Origin: an uncultured Methylophilaceae bacterium
GTDB taxonomy: Bacteria; Pseudomonadota; Gammaproteobacteria; Burkholderiales; Methylophilaceae
Direction: 5' to 3'
Assembly: GCA_903834185.1 (NCBI GenBank)
Contig: CAILHX010000028.1
Span: 1 to 64,000, forward strand
DNA length: 64,000 nucleotides
Made by a program: the position numbers and the translations under genes. The notes beneath the pieces are model-generated. The model searched no databases, was not told where the DNA came from, and was given only the letters and a program-made list of their open reading frames with translations. Shown in pieces: positions 38,397-50,336 of this stretch; positions within the stretch are counted from its first letter, which is position 1; each line of letters opens with the position of its first letter.

Positions 38397-40001
38397 TTAA
38401 TGCGCTGGTTTCAGGTCAAACGCAACGCAAATTCGATCCTCGTCCGAATTAAAGGGGATGGTATGGTGAAACAGTGATGAGGGGAACAATACGATGTCAC
38501 CGACTTTCTGCACCACAACCTGAGTAGGAAATTTGTCGTGCAAGCGCGGGTAATTGTCGCCGTGGGTACCATACTCGAATGCCGCTTCGGTTGGATCCTT
38601 GCGTACCGTGGGCAGCTTGAGATAGACGCAACCGCTGATCCAGCCTTCCTCATGGATATGTGAACCTAGATTGCCGCCTTTTTTCATTTTCAGGTACCAG
38701 GAACTGCTGAAATCGATTTCCTTGGGAAAGAATTTAATCAACTCACAATCGTCGCCGGCATATTTATCTCTATATTCTGCAATCTTCTGCTTGACCAGCA
38801 AGGCTAGCCGCTGGAAAGCCGGCTCCGGTCTTTTCAACAGATTGCCGGCCGATTGCATGCCGGAGTAAAGACGACTTTGCTTGCGTGCCGCAATCGGTGT
38901 GCGGTCTATGGTTTCCAGTATTTCCTGCAACAAAGTGCTGCCGGGGTCGGTGAGTTCCGGGATGTGGGTATGCCAGGCAAAACGCATCGGATCGGGACAA
39001 AAATTGTATTCATCCGGCATTCCGAAATTAGTGGCGTGATGGGTAGAGAGAGTGGCTAGCATCATCGATTTTCTTCCGGACGTAACCATTCCCTGGAGTT
39101 TTGCGCGGAACTCGTCATAACGCTCTATCTTGTACAGGCATTCCAGTGTGCGTTCCTGATAATCCTCGAAATGCGAGCGTTCAAAATACGGAATCGCCTG
39201 TTCATAGCGCTTGGAAAGACTGTGAAATTCGCCCATGTTGTAGTTGGCGTTGGGATGATCGGGATCGATGTCGAGCGCGTTCTGGTAACACAAAATCGCG
39301 TCTTGCATATTGCCTTGGTCGCGGAAAATTTCACCCAAATTATTATGCGCATCGGCATAATTTGGATTCAGCGCCAGTGCCTTGAGATAAGATTGCGACG
39401 CTTCTTCATGCTTGCCTTCGTCGCGCAATGCAGTACCCAGATTGAAATACCCCATTGCATGAGGGGAAATTGCAAGCGCCTTGCGGTAATTACTTATCGC
39501 CTGTTCCAAATCGCCATGCTTTTGCAGTACCACGCCCAGATTGCCATAAGCTTCATAAAAGCCTGGTTCCAGCTTGATAGCCTTACGGTAGCAATCGGCA
39601 GCTTCCTCCCAGCGTCCCTTTATTTGCAATGCAAACCCGAGATTGAACCATGCTGGCGTCAGGGTTGGTTTTATCGACAACGCCTTGCGATAGCTGGACA
39701 ACGCCTCTTCTGCTAAACCAAGAAACCCCCGCACCACGCCGAGATTGAAATGGATTTCGGCGACATTGGGGTCTATTTCCAAAGCATTGCGATATGCGTT
39801 TGCCGCATCGGAATATTTGCCCTGCCCCTCCTGCGCCACTCCAAGAATGTTATAAAGAATAAAGGCGCCGGGAAAACTTCCGAGTAGTGTTTTTGTCGCA
39901 GTTTCTGCCTGCGGCAACTGGCCAGAATTCAGAAAATTAAGCACCGGTTGCAGTTCACCCTGGCTTGGTTGAGGTGCGTTTTTGGCAAGCTGTAGTGTCA
40001 T
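38397..40001 (-). CDS. TPR protein with C-terminal 2OG-Fe(II) oxygenase-like domain (copy 2)
   Basis: A 534-aa paralogue of the preceding protein, with the same plan: TPRs to about residue 290 and an oxygenase-like end (KKGGNLGSHIHEEGWISGC, GDIVLFPSSLFHHTIPF). The ATG at 40001 has GAGGAAACCACA upstream; the longer frame from 40031 lacks such a site. Segments such as DAHNNLGEIFRDQGNM are identical in both copies, while loops differ, so duplication is not very recent. Target unknown. Confidence 0.75.
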   Translation of the reverse strand: MTLQLAKNAPQPSQGELQPVLNFLNSGQLPQAETATKTLLGSFPGAFILYNILGVAQEGQGKYSDAANAYRNALEIDPNVAEIHFNLGVVRGFLGLAEEALSSYRKALSIKPTLTPAWFNLGFALQIKGRWEEAADCYRKAIKLEPGFYEAYGNLGVVLQKHGDLEQAISNYRKALAISPHAMGYFNLGTALRDEGKHEEASQSYLKALALNPNYADAHNNLGEIFRDQGNMQDAILCYQNALDIDPDHPNANYNMGEFHSLSKRYEQAIPYFERSHFEDYQERTLECLYKIERYDEFRAKLQGMVTSGRKSMMLATLSTHHATNFGMPDEYNFCPDPMRFAWHTHIPELTDPGSTLLQEILETIDRTPIAARKQSRLYSGMQSAGNLLKRPEPAFQRLALLVKQKIAEYRDKYAGDDCELIKFFPKEIDFSSSWYLKMKKGGNLGSHIHEEGWISGCVYLKLPTVRKDPTEAAFEYGTHGDNYPRLHDKFPTQVVVQKVGDIVLFPSSLFHHTIPFNSDEDRICVAFDLKPAH

Positions 40002-40110
40002 TGTGGTTTCCTCGATAGGAACTCTCAACATAAGTTCCGATTACGACGACATCAGCTTTGCAATTTAGAATATTTCGAATAGAGGATTCCTTGACCTTGC
40101 TCAAGGTTTT

Positions 40111-40890
40111 CTAATTTGCGTCATAATCCACTGTCAATGGCGCGTGATCGGAAAAGCGTTGTTCCTTATAAACTGTTGAATTTAATGCCCTAGCAGCTAT
40201 CCCCGGCGTGGCGATCTGGTAATCAATACGCCAACCTACGTTCTTCGCCCAAGCCTGCCCGCGGCTGCTCCACCAGGTATAACTTTCGTTTGTGCTATCC
40301 GGATGAAGTTTGCGATATACATCCACCCAACCCAGCTCATCAAAAATCCGGGTCATCCACGCACGCTCTTCCGGCAAGAAGCCTGAGTTCTTTTTGTTTC
40401 CTTTCCAGTTCTTCAGGTCGGCTTCCTTATGCGCGATGTTCCAGTCGCCACACACCACCACCTCTCTGCCACTGTTTTTTAGTGACTCCAGATGCGGATA
40501 AAACCGCGCCATCACGCTGAATTTCACTGCCTGCCGCTCTTCGCCACTGGAGCCGGACGGCAAGTACAGCGACACTACGCTCAAATTTCCGAACTGCAGT
40601 TCAAGATAACGTCCTTCCGCATCGATATCTGGCTGGCTTAATCCCACAATCACAGCATCCGGCTTGTTCCTGGTATAAATACCCACGCCACTGTAGCCCT
40701 TTTTCTCGGCATAGTGAAAGTAGCCTAGATAACCCTCTGGCTTAAGCATTTCCGGCGTCATATCAGGCGCCTGTGCCTTAAGTTCCTGCATACAGACGAG
40801 GTCGGCATTCTGCTTTTGCAGCCATGCATATAAACCCTTATTTGTCGCAGAGCGTATGCCGTTGAGGTTTAACGATATAATTCTTAGCAA
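40111..40890 (-). CDS. xthA: Exodeoxyribonuclease III (AP endonuclease)
   Basis: A 259-aa exonuclease III family enzyme for base-excision repair. ISLNLNGIRSA, MQELKAQ (metal-binding Glu), GVGIYTRNKPD, VCGDWNIAHKEADLKN and the terminal SDHAPLTVDYD (catalytic Asp-His) are present. Start: TTG at 40890 with AGGA 6 nt upstream gives MLRIISLNLN, matching the family; a GTG at 40908 would add six residues. Only 23 bp separate it from divergent pyrE, so the promoters must reach into the coding regions. Confidence 0.94.
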   Translation of the reverse strand: MLRIISLNLNGIRSATNKGLYAWLQKQNADLVCMQELKAQAPDMTPEMLKPEGYLGYFHYAEKKGYSGVGIYTRNKPDAVIVGLSQPDIDAEGRYLELQFGNLSVVSLYLPSGSSGEERQAVKFSVMARFYPHLESLKNSGREVVVCGDWNIAHKEADLKNWKGNKKNSGFLPEERAWMTRIFDELGWVDVYRKLHPDSTNESYTWWSSRGQAWAKNVGWRIDYQIATPGIAARALNSTVYKEQRFSDHAPLTVDYDAN

Positions 40891-40913
40891 TTTAATTCCT
40901 ATCCCCACTTAAA

Positions 40914-41555
40914 ATGACGGATTTCACCCAGCAGTTTATCCAGTTTGCCATCGCCAAAGAAGTTCTGCGTTTCGGTGAATTCAAAACCAAAGCCGGACGT
41001 TTATCGCCTTATTTCTTCAATGCCGGGTTATTCAACGATGGCGAGAGTCTGATGAAGCTGGGCGAATTCTACGCGCAAGCCATCCTCAACTCCGGCATCG
41101 AGTTCGATATGCTGTTCGGCCCGGCTTATAAGGGTATCACGCTGGCTGCCGCCATCGCCATTGCGCTGGCACGACAAAATCACAACGTTCCTTTTGCCTA
41201 TAACCGCAAGGAAGCCAAGGATCATGGCGAAGGCGGCACCATCGTCGGCGCAACGTTACAAGGTCGTGTGCTGATCGTGGATGATGTGATTTCCGCAGGA
41301 ACGTCGGTCAGAGAGTCGGTTGAACTGATACGTCACCATAACGCCACCCCCTGCGGCGTCGCCATTGCGCTGGATAGGCAGGAACGAGGGCAAGGCGCGT
41401 TATCGGCAGTGCAGGAGGTACAACAGGATTACGGCATTCCGGTGGTAAGTATTGCAGGGCTGACAGATCTGATACGTTATCTGCAAAACTCACCCGCATC
41501 GGCAGATTACAGAGGGGCCGTAGAAGCCTACCGCAAAGAGTACGGTGTACTCTAA
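40914..41555 (+). CDS. pyrE: Orotate phosphoribosyltransferase
   Basis: A 213-aa PRPP-dependent enzyme forming OMP in pyrimidine synthesis. [21 protein letters not shown] near the N-terminus, [23 protein letters not shown] (flexible catalytic loop with Lys) and the PRPP motif [13 protein letters not shown] are diagnostic. No Shine-Dalgarno is evident. It is divergent from xthA and convergent with hemE. Confidence 0.97.
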   Translation: MTDFTQQFIQFAIAKEVLRFGEFKTKAGRLSPYFFNAGLFNDGESLMKLGEFYAQAILNSGIEFDMLFGPAYKGITLAAAIAIALARQNHNVPFAYNRKEAKDHGEGGTIVGATLQGRVLIVDDVISAGTSVRESVELIRHHNATPCGVAIALDRQERGQGALSAVQEVQQDYGIPVVSIAGLTDLIRYLQNSPASADYRGAVEAYRKEYGVL

Positions 41556-41570
41556 AGCTTCATGAGGCTG

Positions 41571-42635
41571 TCAGGAGTGGTATTGACGGCTTAAGCGATG
41601 GACGGCTTCTATCATGACCGCGGCATTTTCCGGCGGCGTGAATTGCGTGATGCCGTGTCCTAAATTGAAAACATGGCCGCTACCCTGACCGTAGCTCGCC
41701 AGGACACTGCCGACCTCACGTTCGATTGCTTCGGGTGCGGATAGTAGAATTGCCGGGTCAAGGTTGCCTTGCAACGCAACCTGATCGCCTACACGTCTCC
41801 TCGCTTCGCCTATATCCACCGTCCAATCCAGCCCCAAAGCATCGGAGCCGATAGCAGCCTGTGCCTCCAGCCATAGCGCGCCGCCTTTGGTGAACACAAC
41901 GCTGGGAACACGACGGCCTTCACGTTCCTGGGTCAGGCCGGCAATGATCTTCTGCATATAGTTCAGTGAAAATTCGCGATAAGCGGCATGCGACAAGGCA
42001 CCGCCCCAGGAATCAAAGATCATCACCGCTTGCGCACCGGCTTCAATCTGCGCATTCAGATAGACAATAACAGACTGAGCGGTAATATCGAGTATGTGGT
42101 GTAGCAGATCGGGCCGTGCATAGGCCATTTTCTTGATGGTAAGGAAATCGGTGCCACCCTGGCCTTCAATCATGTAGCAAGCAAGTGTCCAAGGGCTGCC
42201 GGAGAACCCGATGAGTGGTACGCTGCCATCCAGTGCTTTGCGTATCTGGCTGACGGCATCTATCACATAACGCAGATGATCGTGCGGGTCAGGTACGATG
42301 AGGTCGCGGATCTCCCACTCTTCACGTAGTGGACGCTCGAACTTGGGGCCTTCGCCTTCGGCAAAATACAATCCCAGACCCATCGCGTCCGGTACCGTGA
42401 GAATATCGGAGAACAGGATAGCTGCATCCAGCGGAAATCTGGCCAGCGGCTGCAGTGTGACTTCCGTCGCATAATCCGGGTTCTTGCATAAACCCAGAAA
42501 GCTTCCCGCACGTTTGCGTGTCTGGTTATATTCAGGCAGGTAACGACCGGCTTGCCGCATCATCCACACCGGGGTGTAGTCGGTTGATTGGCGCAGCAAT
42601 GCCCGCAGGAAAGTATCGTTGATGAGCTTTGACAT
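41571..42635 (-). CDS. hemE: Uroporphyrinogen decarboxylase
   Basis: A 354-aa enzyme taking uroporphyrinogen III to coproporphyrinogen [19 protein letters not shown] (substrate-binding Arg residues), [15 protein letters not shown] (catalytic Asp), [16 protein letters not shown] and [13 protein letters not shown] are characteristic. It begins 3 bp after the gltD stop on the same strand, placing it last in a gltB-gltD-hemE run. Confidence 0.97.
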   Translation of the reverse strand: MSKLINDTFLRALLRQSTDYTPVWMMRQAGRYLPEYNQTRKRAGSFLGLCKNPDYATEVTLQPLARFPLDAAILFSDILTVPDAMGLGLYFAEGEGPKFERPLREEWEIRDLIVPDPHDHLRYVIDAVSQIRKALDGSVPLIGFSGSPWTLACYMIEGQGGTDFLTIKKMAYARPDLLHHILDITAQSVIVYLNAQIEAGAQAVMIFDSWGGALSHAAYREFSLNYMQKIIAGLTQEREGRRVPSVVFTKGGALWLEAQAAIGSDALGLDWTVDIGEARRRVGDQVALQGNLDPAILLSAPEAIEREVGSVLASYGQGSGHVFNLGHGITQFTPPENAAVMIEAVHRLSRQYHS

Positions 42636-42638
42636 CGC

Positions 42639-44066
42639 TTAGCGCGGCAACGTGGTCGAACCCATGAGGAATTCATCCACTTCGCGTGCGCACTGGCGAC
42701 CCTCACGTATCGCCCATACCACAAGCGATTGTCCACGGCGCATGTCGCCAGCGGCAAAAACTTTGGCTTTGGAGGTGGCATAACAGCCCACACCATCGGT
42801 CGTCGCTTTGGCGTTGCCGCGCTGATCCTTTTCCACACCGAAGGCATCCAGCACTTTTTGTATCGGGCTGACAAAGCCCATGGCGAATAGCACCAGGTCG
42901 GCCTTGATCTCGAATTCCGAGCCGGCGATCTCCACCATTTTGCCGTCTTTCCATTCCAGCCGTACCGCTTGCACTGCCGTAAGTTTACCGTTTTCGCCGA
43001 GAAAAGCCTTGGTACCCACTGCCCAATCGCGCTCGCAGCCTTCTTCATGTGAACTGGAAGTGCGCAGCTTGAGAGGCCAGTTCGGCCATGTCATGAGCTT
43101 GTTTTCATGCTCCGGTGGCTGCGGCATCAATTCGAACTGGCTGATAGAAGCGGCACCGTGGCGGTTGGAAGTACCAACGCAGTCGGAACCGGTATCGCCG
43201 CCGCCGATGACAACCACATGTTTGCCAGTGGCCATGATTTGCTCGGGGACATCATCACCCGCTACTTTCTTGTTTTGCTGGGTGAGGAAATCCATGGCGA
43301 AATGAATACCTTGCAGCTCACGACCTGGGATATTCAGGTCGCGCGGCTGCTCGGCACCTCCGGTCAATAGCACGGCATCGAAATCCGTGACCAGATCGGC
43401 TGCATTTACATTCACACCTACATTGTGATTAACGCGGAACTCAACGCCTTCAGCTTGCATCTGGGCTATACGGCGGTCTATATGACTCTTTTCCATCTTG
43501 AAATCTGGAATACCGTAGCGTAACAGACCGCCTATCCTATCCTGCTTCTCAAACACCACCACATCATGCCCGACTCTTGCCAATTGCTGTGCGGCAGCCA
43601 GACCTGCAGGGCCGGAACCTACTACGGCAACTCTTTTGCCGGTATTATTTTTTGAGATTTGCGGGGCGACCCAGTCATTCTCCCAGGCTTTATCTATGAT
43701 GGCATGCTCAATGGATTTAATACCCACAGCATCATTATTGATATTAAGCGTACAAGCTGCTTCGCAGGGAGCCGGACAGATACGCCCGGTAAATTCAGGG
43801 AAATTGTTGGTGGAATGCAATACATCAATGGCTTCCCGCCAATTCTGGCGGAACACCAGATCGTTCCAGTCAGGGATGATGTTGTTGACGGGGCAACCGC
43901 TCATGCAGAACGGAATGCCGCAATCCATGCAGCGCGCACCCTGGGTTTTGGCTTCATCATCATTGAGATGCAGCACAAATTCCTTGTAGTTATGAACCCG
44001 CTCTGTAACCGGCAGATAACCTTCATTCTGCCGGTCAAATTCCATAAAACCAGTGACCTTACCCAT
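42639..44066 (-). CDS. gltD: Glutamate synthase small subunit
   Basis: A 475-aa NADPH-dependent subunit feeding electrons to GltB. The N-terminal cysteine clusters [17 protein letters not shown] hold 4Fe-4S centres; [20 protein letters not shown] binds [21 protein letters not shown] binds [19 protein letters not shown] is the C-terminal FAD motif. Length is as usual. It follows gltB by 18 bp, forming the expected gltBD pair. Confidence 0.97.
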   Translation of the reverse strand: MGKVTGFMEFDRQNEGYLPVTERVHNYKEFVLHLNDDEAKTQGARCMDCGIPFCMSGCPVNNIIPDWNDLVFRQNWREAIDVLHSTNNFPEFTGRICPAPCEAACTLNINNDAVGIKSIEHAIIDKAWENDWVAPQISKNNTGKRVAVVGSGPAGLAAAQQLARVGHDVVVFEKQDRIGGLLRYGIPDFKMEKSHIDRRIAQMQAEGVEFRVNHNVGVNVNAADLVTDFDAVLLTGGAEQPRDLNIPGRELQGIHFAMDFLTQQNKKVAGDDVPEQIMATGKHVVVIGGGDTGSDCVGTSNRHGAASISQFELMPQPPEHENKLMTWPNWPLKLRTSSSHEEGCERDWAVGTKAFLGENGKLTAVQAVRLEWKDGKMVEIAGSEFEIKADLVLFAMGFVSPIQKVLDAFGVEKDQRGNAKATTDGVGCYATSKAKVFAAGDMRRGQSLVVWAIREGRQCAREVDEFLMGSTTLPR

Positions 44067-44084
44067 GAAACGCCAATCCCTTGA

Positions 44085-47000
44085 TTATGCTGCTTGTTTT
44101 TGTGCTGCGATGGCCATTTCTGCCAGCGCACGTTTATATTCGACAGGCATGACTTTGACGAACTTGCCTCGCGTACTCGTCCAGTTCTGCAGCAACGCTT
44201 GCGCGTTTTCGCTACCGGTATAAGCCACGTGTTTTTCGATCAAACCGCGCAAAATCACTTCATCCGGCTGACCCAGATGTTGAACTTCCATCGGCTTGTC
44301 AGCCGACTCAACCTTTTCCAGCGTTACCATGGACAGATTGCAGCGTTTGGCGAACAAGCCGTCCACATCCAGCACATAGGCTACGCCGCCGGACATGCCC
44401 GCAGCAAAATTGCGCCCGGTTTGGCCTAGCACCACGACCGTGCCTCCTGTCATGTATTCACATCCGTGATCGCCTACACCTTCCACTACCGCACTCGCGC
44501 CGGAATTACGTACACAGAAACGTTCACCGGCTACGCCATGGAAATAGCTTTCGCCGGTAGTCGCACCATACATCACGGTATTGCCTACGATGATATTGTC
44601 CTGTGGCGGGCTGCGGAATGCTTGCGGTGGTTTGATGACGATACGTCCGCCACAGAGGCCTTTACCTACATAGTCGTTACCCTCACCGGTCAGCTCAAAG
44701 GTGATGCCGTGCGCAAGGAAAGCGGCGAAGCTTTGCCCGGCAGTACCCGCCATTTGCACTGTGATGGTGTCATCAGGTAATCCTGCATTGCCGTACCTAC
44801 TGGCCACAGCATGAGACAACATGGTGCCTACGGTACGGTTGGTATTGCTGATTGGGGTCTTGATCAACACTTTTTCCTGTTTTTCCAGTGCCGGCATCGC
44901 CTCTTTGATCAGCTTATTATCCAGCGCCTTTTCCAGACCGTGGTTTTGCGTTTCGCAGTGGTAACGTGCCACGCTGGCATCCATTTTCGGCTGATGGAAT
45001 ATATTGCTGAAGTTCAAGCCGTGCAATTTCCAGTGCTCTATGCCTGTTTGCGTGTCGAGCAGGTCGGCACGGCCTATCAGGTCATCAAACTTGCGTATGC
45101 CCATTTTCGCCATCAACTCTCGCACTTCTTCAGCGACGAAGAAGAAGTAATTGACCACGTGTTCCGGCTGTCCGGTGAATTTCTTGCGTAGCACAGGATC
45201 CTGTGTGGCAACGCCCACAGGACAGGTATTGAGGTGGCATTTACGCATCATGATGCAGCCTTCAACTACCAGCGGTGCCGTGGCAAAACCGAATTCGTCG
45301 GCACCAAGTAATGCGCCGATCAGTACGTCGCGGCCAGTCTTCATCTGCCCATCAACCTGTACCGTCACTCGTCCACGAAGATGGTTAAGTACCAGCGTCT
45401 GTTGCGTCTCCGCCAAACCCAATTCCCACGGCGAACCTGCATGCTTGATTGAAGACAGCGGACTGGCACCGGTTCCGCCGTCGTGACCGGCAATCACGAT
45501 ATGGTCGGATTTGGCCTTTGCTACACCAGCGGCTACAGTACCTACACCTGTCTCGGCCACCAGTTTGGTCGATATGGATGCCTGAGGATTGGCATTCTTC
45601 AGGTCGTGTATCAGTTGTGCCAGATCTTCGATCGAGTAAATATCATGGTGCGGCGGGGGCGAGATCAACCCTACGCCCGGTACAGAGAAACGCAGTTTGG
45701 CAATGTATTCAGATACCTTGCCACCCGGTAATTGCCCGCCCTCACCCGGCTTGGCGCCTTGTGCCATCTTGATCTGTATCTGGTCTGCAGAAGCCAGATA
45801 CTCGGCGGTCACTCCAAAACGGCCGGATGCCACTTGTTTGATCCTGGAACGCATGGAATCACCCGCCTTAAGCGGTATGTTTGCTTCCACCCGACTGTGT
45901 CCGATCATATCGGCCAGGGTGGTATCGGTTTTCACCGGCTGGAAGCGTATCTTATCTTCGCCGCCTTCACCGGTATTGGATTTCCCGCCGATACGATTCA
46001 TCGCGATCGCTAATGTCGTATGTGCTTCGGTAGAAATCGAGCCCAGCGACATCGCTCCGGTAGCAAAACGGGTAACAATATCTTTGGCTGATTCCACTTC
46101 TGAAATATCCACAGGCGCACCGGCAGATTTGATCTCGAACAACCCGCGTAGCGTCAGCTGCCGCTTGCTCTGATCATTGATGAGTTTGGCGTATTCCTTA
46201 TAGGTATCGTATTGGTTGGTACGTGTGGCATGTTGCAGCTTGGAGATGGAGTCCGGTGTCCACATATGCTCTTCACCACGCACACGGAATGCGTATTCTC
46301 CACCGGCATCCAGCGCATTTGCCAGCACCGGATCAGCGCCGAAAGCGGCTTGATGCAAACGCATGGACTCTTCCGCTACTTCATTCAAGCCTATGCCTTC
46401 AATCTTGCTGGCTGTACCGATGAAGTACTGATTAACGAAGGCAGAATTGAGACCTATGGCTTCAAAGATCTGGGCACCGCAATAGGACTGGTAGGTCGAG
46501 ATGCCCATCTTGGACATAACTTTGTACAGGCCCTTGCCGACTGCCTTGACGAACTTTTTGCATGCTTCCTTATCGTCTGGCAATCCCATATGACTAATGG
46601 TCTCGAAAGCCAGCCATGGACAAAACGCTTCTGCACCATAACCTGCAAGTAAGGCGAAATGGTGAGTTTCGCGTGCTGAACCGGTATCCACTACCAGCCC
46701 GGTGTTGGTACGCACACCAGCTTTCACCAGATGATGATGTACAGCACCAGTAGCCAGCAATGCCGGAATCGCGATGCGGTCGCGGCTTACACTCCGGTCG
46801 GACAATATCATGAGATTAAAACCGTCAAGCACGGAGGTTTCGGCGGCCTGGCACAACGCCGTGATCGCCTTGCCCATGCCTGCAGCGCCTTGAACAGCAG
46901 GATAAGTGATATCCAGTACCAGCGAACGGTATCGATTATCTGTAAGCTTGGCGATAGACTTCAGTTGTTCCAACTCTTCCAGTAGCAATACCGGTTGGCT

Positions 47001-48695
47001 CGCCTCCAGTCGCGATGGCGGCGTGGTCTCGTCTATACCTAATAAGTTCGGCTTGGGGCCGATGAATGTCACCAGCGACATCACCAGCTCTTCGCGAATA
47101 GGGTCTATGGGCGGATTGGTGACTTGTGCGAACAACTGCTTGAAATAGTTGTACAGCACTTTGGGGCGTGCAGAAAGTATGGGCAATGCACTATCGTTGC
47201 CCATGGAACCGTTCGCCTCTTCGCCATTGGTAGCCATAGGCTGCATGATGAACTTGAGGTCTTCCTGGGTATAACCGAAGGCCTGCTGCACATCCAATAA
47301 CGGTTCGCTCATTTCCAGCCAGGATTCAACCTTGGGCAGGTCGCCGAGGAACACGCGGGATTGGTTGACCCACTCGCGATAAGGCCTGGCCTGAGCCAGC
47401 TCCAGTTTCACTTCGGAGTTACTGATAATACGGCCTTGTTCCAGATCAATCAGCAGCATTTTGCCCGGCTGCAGACGCCACTTTTTCACTATTTTCTCTT
47501 CCGGGAATGTCAGCACGCCCATTTCGGAAGCCATCATCACGTGGTCGTCATCTGTGACCAGGTAACGTGCAGGTCTTAGTCCATTGCGATCCAGGGTAGC
47601 GCCTATCATGCGTCCGTCGGTAAACGCCACAGCGGCCGGACCGTCCCAAGGCTCCATCAAGGCAGCGTGATATTCGTAGAAAGCACGGCGCTCTTCCTCC
47701 ATCAGCGGATCAGACCATGCTTCCGGAATCAGCATCATCATCGCATGCGGCAGGGAGTATCCTCCTGCCACTAATAATTCAAGCGCATTATCAAAGCAGG
47801 CTGAGTCGGATTGACCGCCATCGATCAAGGGCCACAACTTTTCCAGATCATCCCCCAGCAATACTGAACTGAGTGCCTTTTGACGCGCCGTCATCCAGTT
47901 AACGTTGCCACGCATGGTGTTGATTTCGCCATTGTGGGCAATCATGCGGAAAGGATGCGCCAAGTCCCATGCCGGAAATGTATTGGTAGAAAAACGCTGG
48001 TGTACCAGTGCAAGTGCCGAAACCAAAGCCGGATTTTGCAGATCAAGGTAATAGGTGCCTACTTCTTCAGCAAGTAGCATGCCCTTATACACTATGGTAC
48101 GGCTGGAAAGCGAGGGAATATAGAACTGGCTGCCGTCTTCCAGATGCAGACTGCGTACTTGCTGTTCCACACGCTTGCGAATAACGAACAGTTTGCGCTC
48201 AAAAGCGTTCTGGTCAGCAGTGGTGGCGCCGCGCGAAATCAGCACCTGCTTGATGACAGGCTCTACCGCACGTGCGGCGTCCGCAATGTTTGCGTTGTCA
48301 CGCGGAACATCACGCCAACCCAGGCAGTTCTGACCTTCTTCCAGAATGATGCGTGAGATTGCCGACTCGCAAGCCAGGCGACCATTTTGTGATTGCGGGA
48401 GAAAAACCATGCCGCAGGCATATTCCCCTGCCGCCGGCAGTGCAATGTTCAGTTTAGCCGACTCTAGCCTCAGGAATGCATCCGGCATCTGGATCAGAAT
48501 ACCAGCACCATCACCGAGCTTGGGGTCATAACCCGTTGCTCCGCGGTGCGTGAGATTACGTAATAGCTGTAATCCCTTTTCGACGATGCTGTGACTCTTT
48601 TGGCCTTTGATATGTGCGATAAAACCCACACCGCAAGCGTCGTGCTCTTGCGATGGATCATACAAACCCTGTTTTTGCGGTTGCTGCTCTGGCAT
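44085..48695 (-). CDS. gltB: Glutamate synthase large subunit
   Basis: A 1536-aa enzyme that makes two glutamates from glutamine and 2-oxoglutarate. After a 20-residue propeptide, Cys21 in [11 protein letters not shown] is the glutamine amidotransferase nucleophile. The FMN/synthase domain contains [12 protein letters not shown] and [15 protein letters not shown]; the 3Fe-4S cysteines lie in [11 protein letters not shown]; the C-terminal beta-helix ends the chain. The start at 48695 (AGGGGCAGAC upstream) is preferred over the ATG at 48725, which has no ribosome site and would add ten unrelated residues. Confidence 0.96.
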   Translation of the reverse strand: MPEQQPQKQGLYDPSQEHDACGVGFIAHIKGQKSHSIVEKGLQLLRNLTHRGATGYDPKLGDGAGILIQMPDAFLRLESAKLNIALPAAGEYACGMVFLPQSQNGRLACESAISRIILEEGQNCLGWRDVPRDNANIADAARAVEPVIKQVLISRGATTADQNAFERKLFVIRKRVEQQVRSLHLEDGSQFYIPSLSSRTIVYKGMLLAEEVGTYYLDLQNPALVSALALVHQRFSTNTFPAWDLAHPFRMIAHNGEINTMRGNVNWMTARQKALSSVLLGDDLEKLWPLIDGGQSDSACFDNALELLVAGGYSLPHAMMMLIPEAWSDPLMEEERRAFYEYHAALMEPWDGPAAVAFTDGRMIGATLDRNGLRPARYLVTDDDHVMMASEMGVLTFPEEKIVKKWRLQPGKMLLIDLEQGRIISNSEVKLELAQARPYREWVNQSRVFLGDLPKVESWLEMSEPLLDVQQAFGYTQEDLKFIMQPMATNGEEANGSMGNDSALPILSARPKVLYNYFKQLFAQVTNPPIDPIREELVMSLVTFIGPKPNLLGIDETTPPSRLEASQPVLLLEELEQLKSIAKLTDNRYRSLVLDITYPAVQGAAGMGKAITALCQAAETSVLDGFNLMILSDRSVSRDRIAIPALLATGAVHHHLVKAGVRTNTGLVVDTGSARETHHFALLAGYGAEAFCPWLAFETISHMGLPDDKEACKKFVKAVGKGLYKVMSKMGISTYQSYCGAQIFEAIGLNSAFVNQYFIGTASKIEGIGLNEVAEESMRLHQAAFGADPVLANALDAGGEYAFRVRGEEHMWTPDSISKLQHATRTNQYDTYKEYAKLINDQSKRQLTLRGLFEIKSAGAPVDISEVESAKDIVTRFATGAMSLGSISTEAHTTLAIAMNRIGGKSNTGEGGEDKIRFQPVKTDTTLADMIGHSRVEANIPLKAGDSMRSRIKQVASGRFGVTAEYLASADQIQIKMAQGAKPGEGGQLPGGKVSEYIAKLRFSVPGVGLISPPPHHDIYSIEDLAQLIHDLKNANPQASISTKLVAETGVGTVAAGVAKAKSDHIVIAGHDGGTGASPLSSIKHAGSPWELGLAETQQTLVLNHLRGRVTVQVDGQMKTGRDVLIGALLGADEFGFATAPLVVEGCIMMRKCHLNTCPVGVATQDPVLRKKFTGQPEHVVNYFFFVAEEVRELMAKMGIRKFDDLIGRADLLDTQTGIEHWKLHGLNFSNIFHQPKMDASVARYHCETQNHGLEKALDNKLIKEAMPALEKQEKVLIKTPISNTNRTVGTMLSHAVASRYGNAGLPDDTITVQMAGTAGQSFAAFLAHGITFELTGEGNDYVGKGLCGGRIVIKPPQAFRSPPQDNIIVGNTVMYGATTGESYFHGVAGERFCVRNSGASAVVEGVGDHGCEYMTGGTVVVLGQTGRNFAAGMSGGVAYVLDVDGLFAKRCNLSMVTLEKVESADKPMEVQHLGQPDEVILRGLIEKHVAYTGSENAQALLQNWTSTRGKFVKVMPVEYKRALAEMAIAAQKQAA

Positions 48696-49056
48696 GTCTG
48701 CCCCTGTTAAAATTAACCCACTCATCTAAATTAGCCAACTATCTTCTAACCACGCTGCTGGCTTCGTTTCAACCGGCTTTCTGGTCGGTCATTGCACCTG
48801 CCTCAAGCGGTTAGCTGAAGCAGGAAGCCATAAAAATAGGGCGAAACCCTATGATTCTACTGGGATACGGGGTTGGGTTCAAGCATTGGTGCTCACATCG
48901 CCAGTACTGCCAATTAATTAAGCAACAATCTCTGGCACCCCCCCACGACCAGAGGCCAAATGAAAGCAGAATTCATGCCCGGATACACCTGGTCAGTAAT
49001 ATAAATTGGATTTTATATCGCTTGTCGAATCTGGAACATCGAAACAGGCGCAATGT
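48696..49056. other. Intergenic region between gltB and hemL
   Basis: About 360 bp without a gene. It contains the probable hemL terminator (48831-48852) and must hold the gltB promoter and leader to its left. I see no convincing promoter hexamers, riboswitch or repeat in it otherwise. Confidence 0.4.
48831..48852 (-). terminator. Candidate Rho-independent terminator after hemL
   Basis: Read leftward, ATAGGG-TTTCG-CCCTAT is followed by TTTTTA. The stem is only 6 bp but perfect, and the U-run is immediate. It lies about 205 bp beyond the hemL stop and before the gltB start, the right place to separate the two leftward units. Confidence 0.5.
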
Positions 49057-50331
49057 TCAGTTGCCCAAACTCAGCATCGCTGCCTTAGTCGTTATTTCGA
49101 TTTCCTCATAGCCATGCGCCGCAGATACAAACCCCGCTTCAAATGCGGATGGGGCCAGATAGACCCCCTGCTCCAGCATGAGGTGGAAAAAACGATTGAA
49201 TGCTTCCTTGTCCGACTGCATGACATCTGCATAGCTGGTGGGGCACTGCGCACTGAAATATACGCCGAACATGCCACCCACATTTTGTGCACTGAATGCG
49301 ATGCCTTTTTGTTTGGCAACACTCACCAGCGCCTCAACCAGCTGTTTGGTGCGCGCTGCCAAACGGTCATAGAATCCTGGTGCCTGAAGCAGTTCCAGCG
49401 TAGCCAAACCAGCGGCAACAGCCACCGGGTTTCCGGATAAGGTGCCTGCCTGATACACCGAACCCACAGGCGCCAGACACTGCATGATGTCTCTGCGTCC
49501 GCCAAATGCACCCACTGGCAGCCCACCACCAATGACTTTGCCTAGCGTGGTGAGATCCGGCTGTATGTTATATAAGGCCTGAGCGCCTCCCAAAGCCACG
49601 CGGAAGCCGGTCATCACTTCGTCAAAAATCAGTACTGCACCAAATTTGGTGCATTGTGTTCGCAGTGCTTGCAAAAAACCTGCTGCTGGCGCGATCAGGT
49701 TCATGTTGCCGGCAACAGGCTCGACGATGACGCAGGCGATCTCATTGCCTATTTGAGAGAACAGGCTTTCGACCTCATCAATATTGTTGTAGGACAAAGT
49801 CAGGGTATGAGCAGCGACTTCTGGCGGAACCCCCGCAGAGCTGGGCTGACCAAAAGTCAGTGCACCAGAGCCTGCCTTGACCAGCAAAGCGTCGGCATGG
49901 CCATGATAACAACCTTCGAATTTGACTATTTTGCTACGGCCGGTAAAGCCACGTGACAGTCTGATGGCACTCATGGTAGCTTCGGTGCCCGAACTGACCA
50001 AACGCACCTGCTCCATGCTCGGCATCAACTTGATCAATAACTCTGCCATTTCCAGTTCGCGCGCCGTCGGCGCACCAAAAGATAAACTATTGCCCGCAGC
50101 TTCGCGCACTGCCTCAATCACATCAGGGTGCGCATGTCCAAGTATCATAGGCCCCCAGGAGCCAACGTAATCTATATATTGCTTATCTTCCTCATCCCAT
50201 AGATAAGCACCCAGTCCGCGCTTGAAGAACACCGGGGTGCCGCCTACAGAGCGGAAAGCACGTACCGGCGAATTAACGCCACCGGGAATGAGTTTTTGTG
50301 AACGATCAAAGAGTTGTTGGTTGCGATTCAC
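49057..50331 (-). CDS. hemL: Glutamate-1-semialdehyde 2,1-aminomutase
   Basis: A 424-aa PLP enzyme that forms 5-aminolevulinate in the C5 tetrapyrrole pathway. [18 protein letters not shown] at the N-terminus, [36 protein letters not shown] and the PLP-lysine segment [16 protein letters not shown] are typical. The start is GTG. It follows thiE by 5 bp, the hemL-thiE-thiD neighbourhood known in betaproteobacteria. Confidence 0.97.
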   Translation of the reverse strand: MNRNQQLFDRSQKLIPGGVNSPVRAFRSVGGTPVFFKRGLGAYLWDEEDKQYIDYVGSWGPMILGHAHPDVIEAVREAAGNSLSFGAPTARELEMAELLIKLMPSMEQVRLVSSGTEATMSAIRLSRGFTGRSKIVKFEGCYHGHADALLVKAGSGALTFGQPSSAGVPPEVAAHTLTLSYNNIDEVESLFSQIGNEIACVIVEPVAGNMNLIAPAAGFLQALRTQCTKFGAVLIFDEVMTGFRVALGGAQALYNIQPDLTTLGKVIGGGLPVGAFGGRRDIMQCLAPVGSVYQAGTLSGNPVAVAAGLATLELLQAPGFYDRLAARTKQLVEALVSVAKQKGIAFSAQNVGGMFGVYFSAQCPTSYADVMQSDKEAFNRFFHLMLEQGVYLAPSAFEAGFVSAAHGYEEIEITTKAAMLSLGN

Positions 50332-50336
50332 TGATT

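Noticed and set aside
40089-40110. Small hairpin CCTTGA...TCAAGG followed by TTTTC after xthA
   Set aside because: The U-run is on the plus strand where no gene ends; in the xthA direction no U-run follows, and the stem is short.
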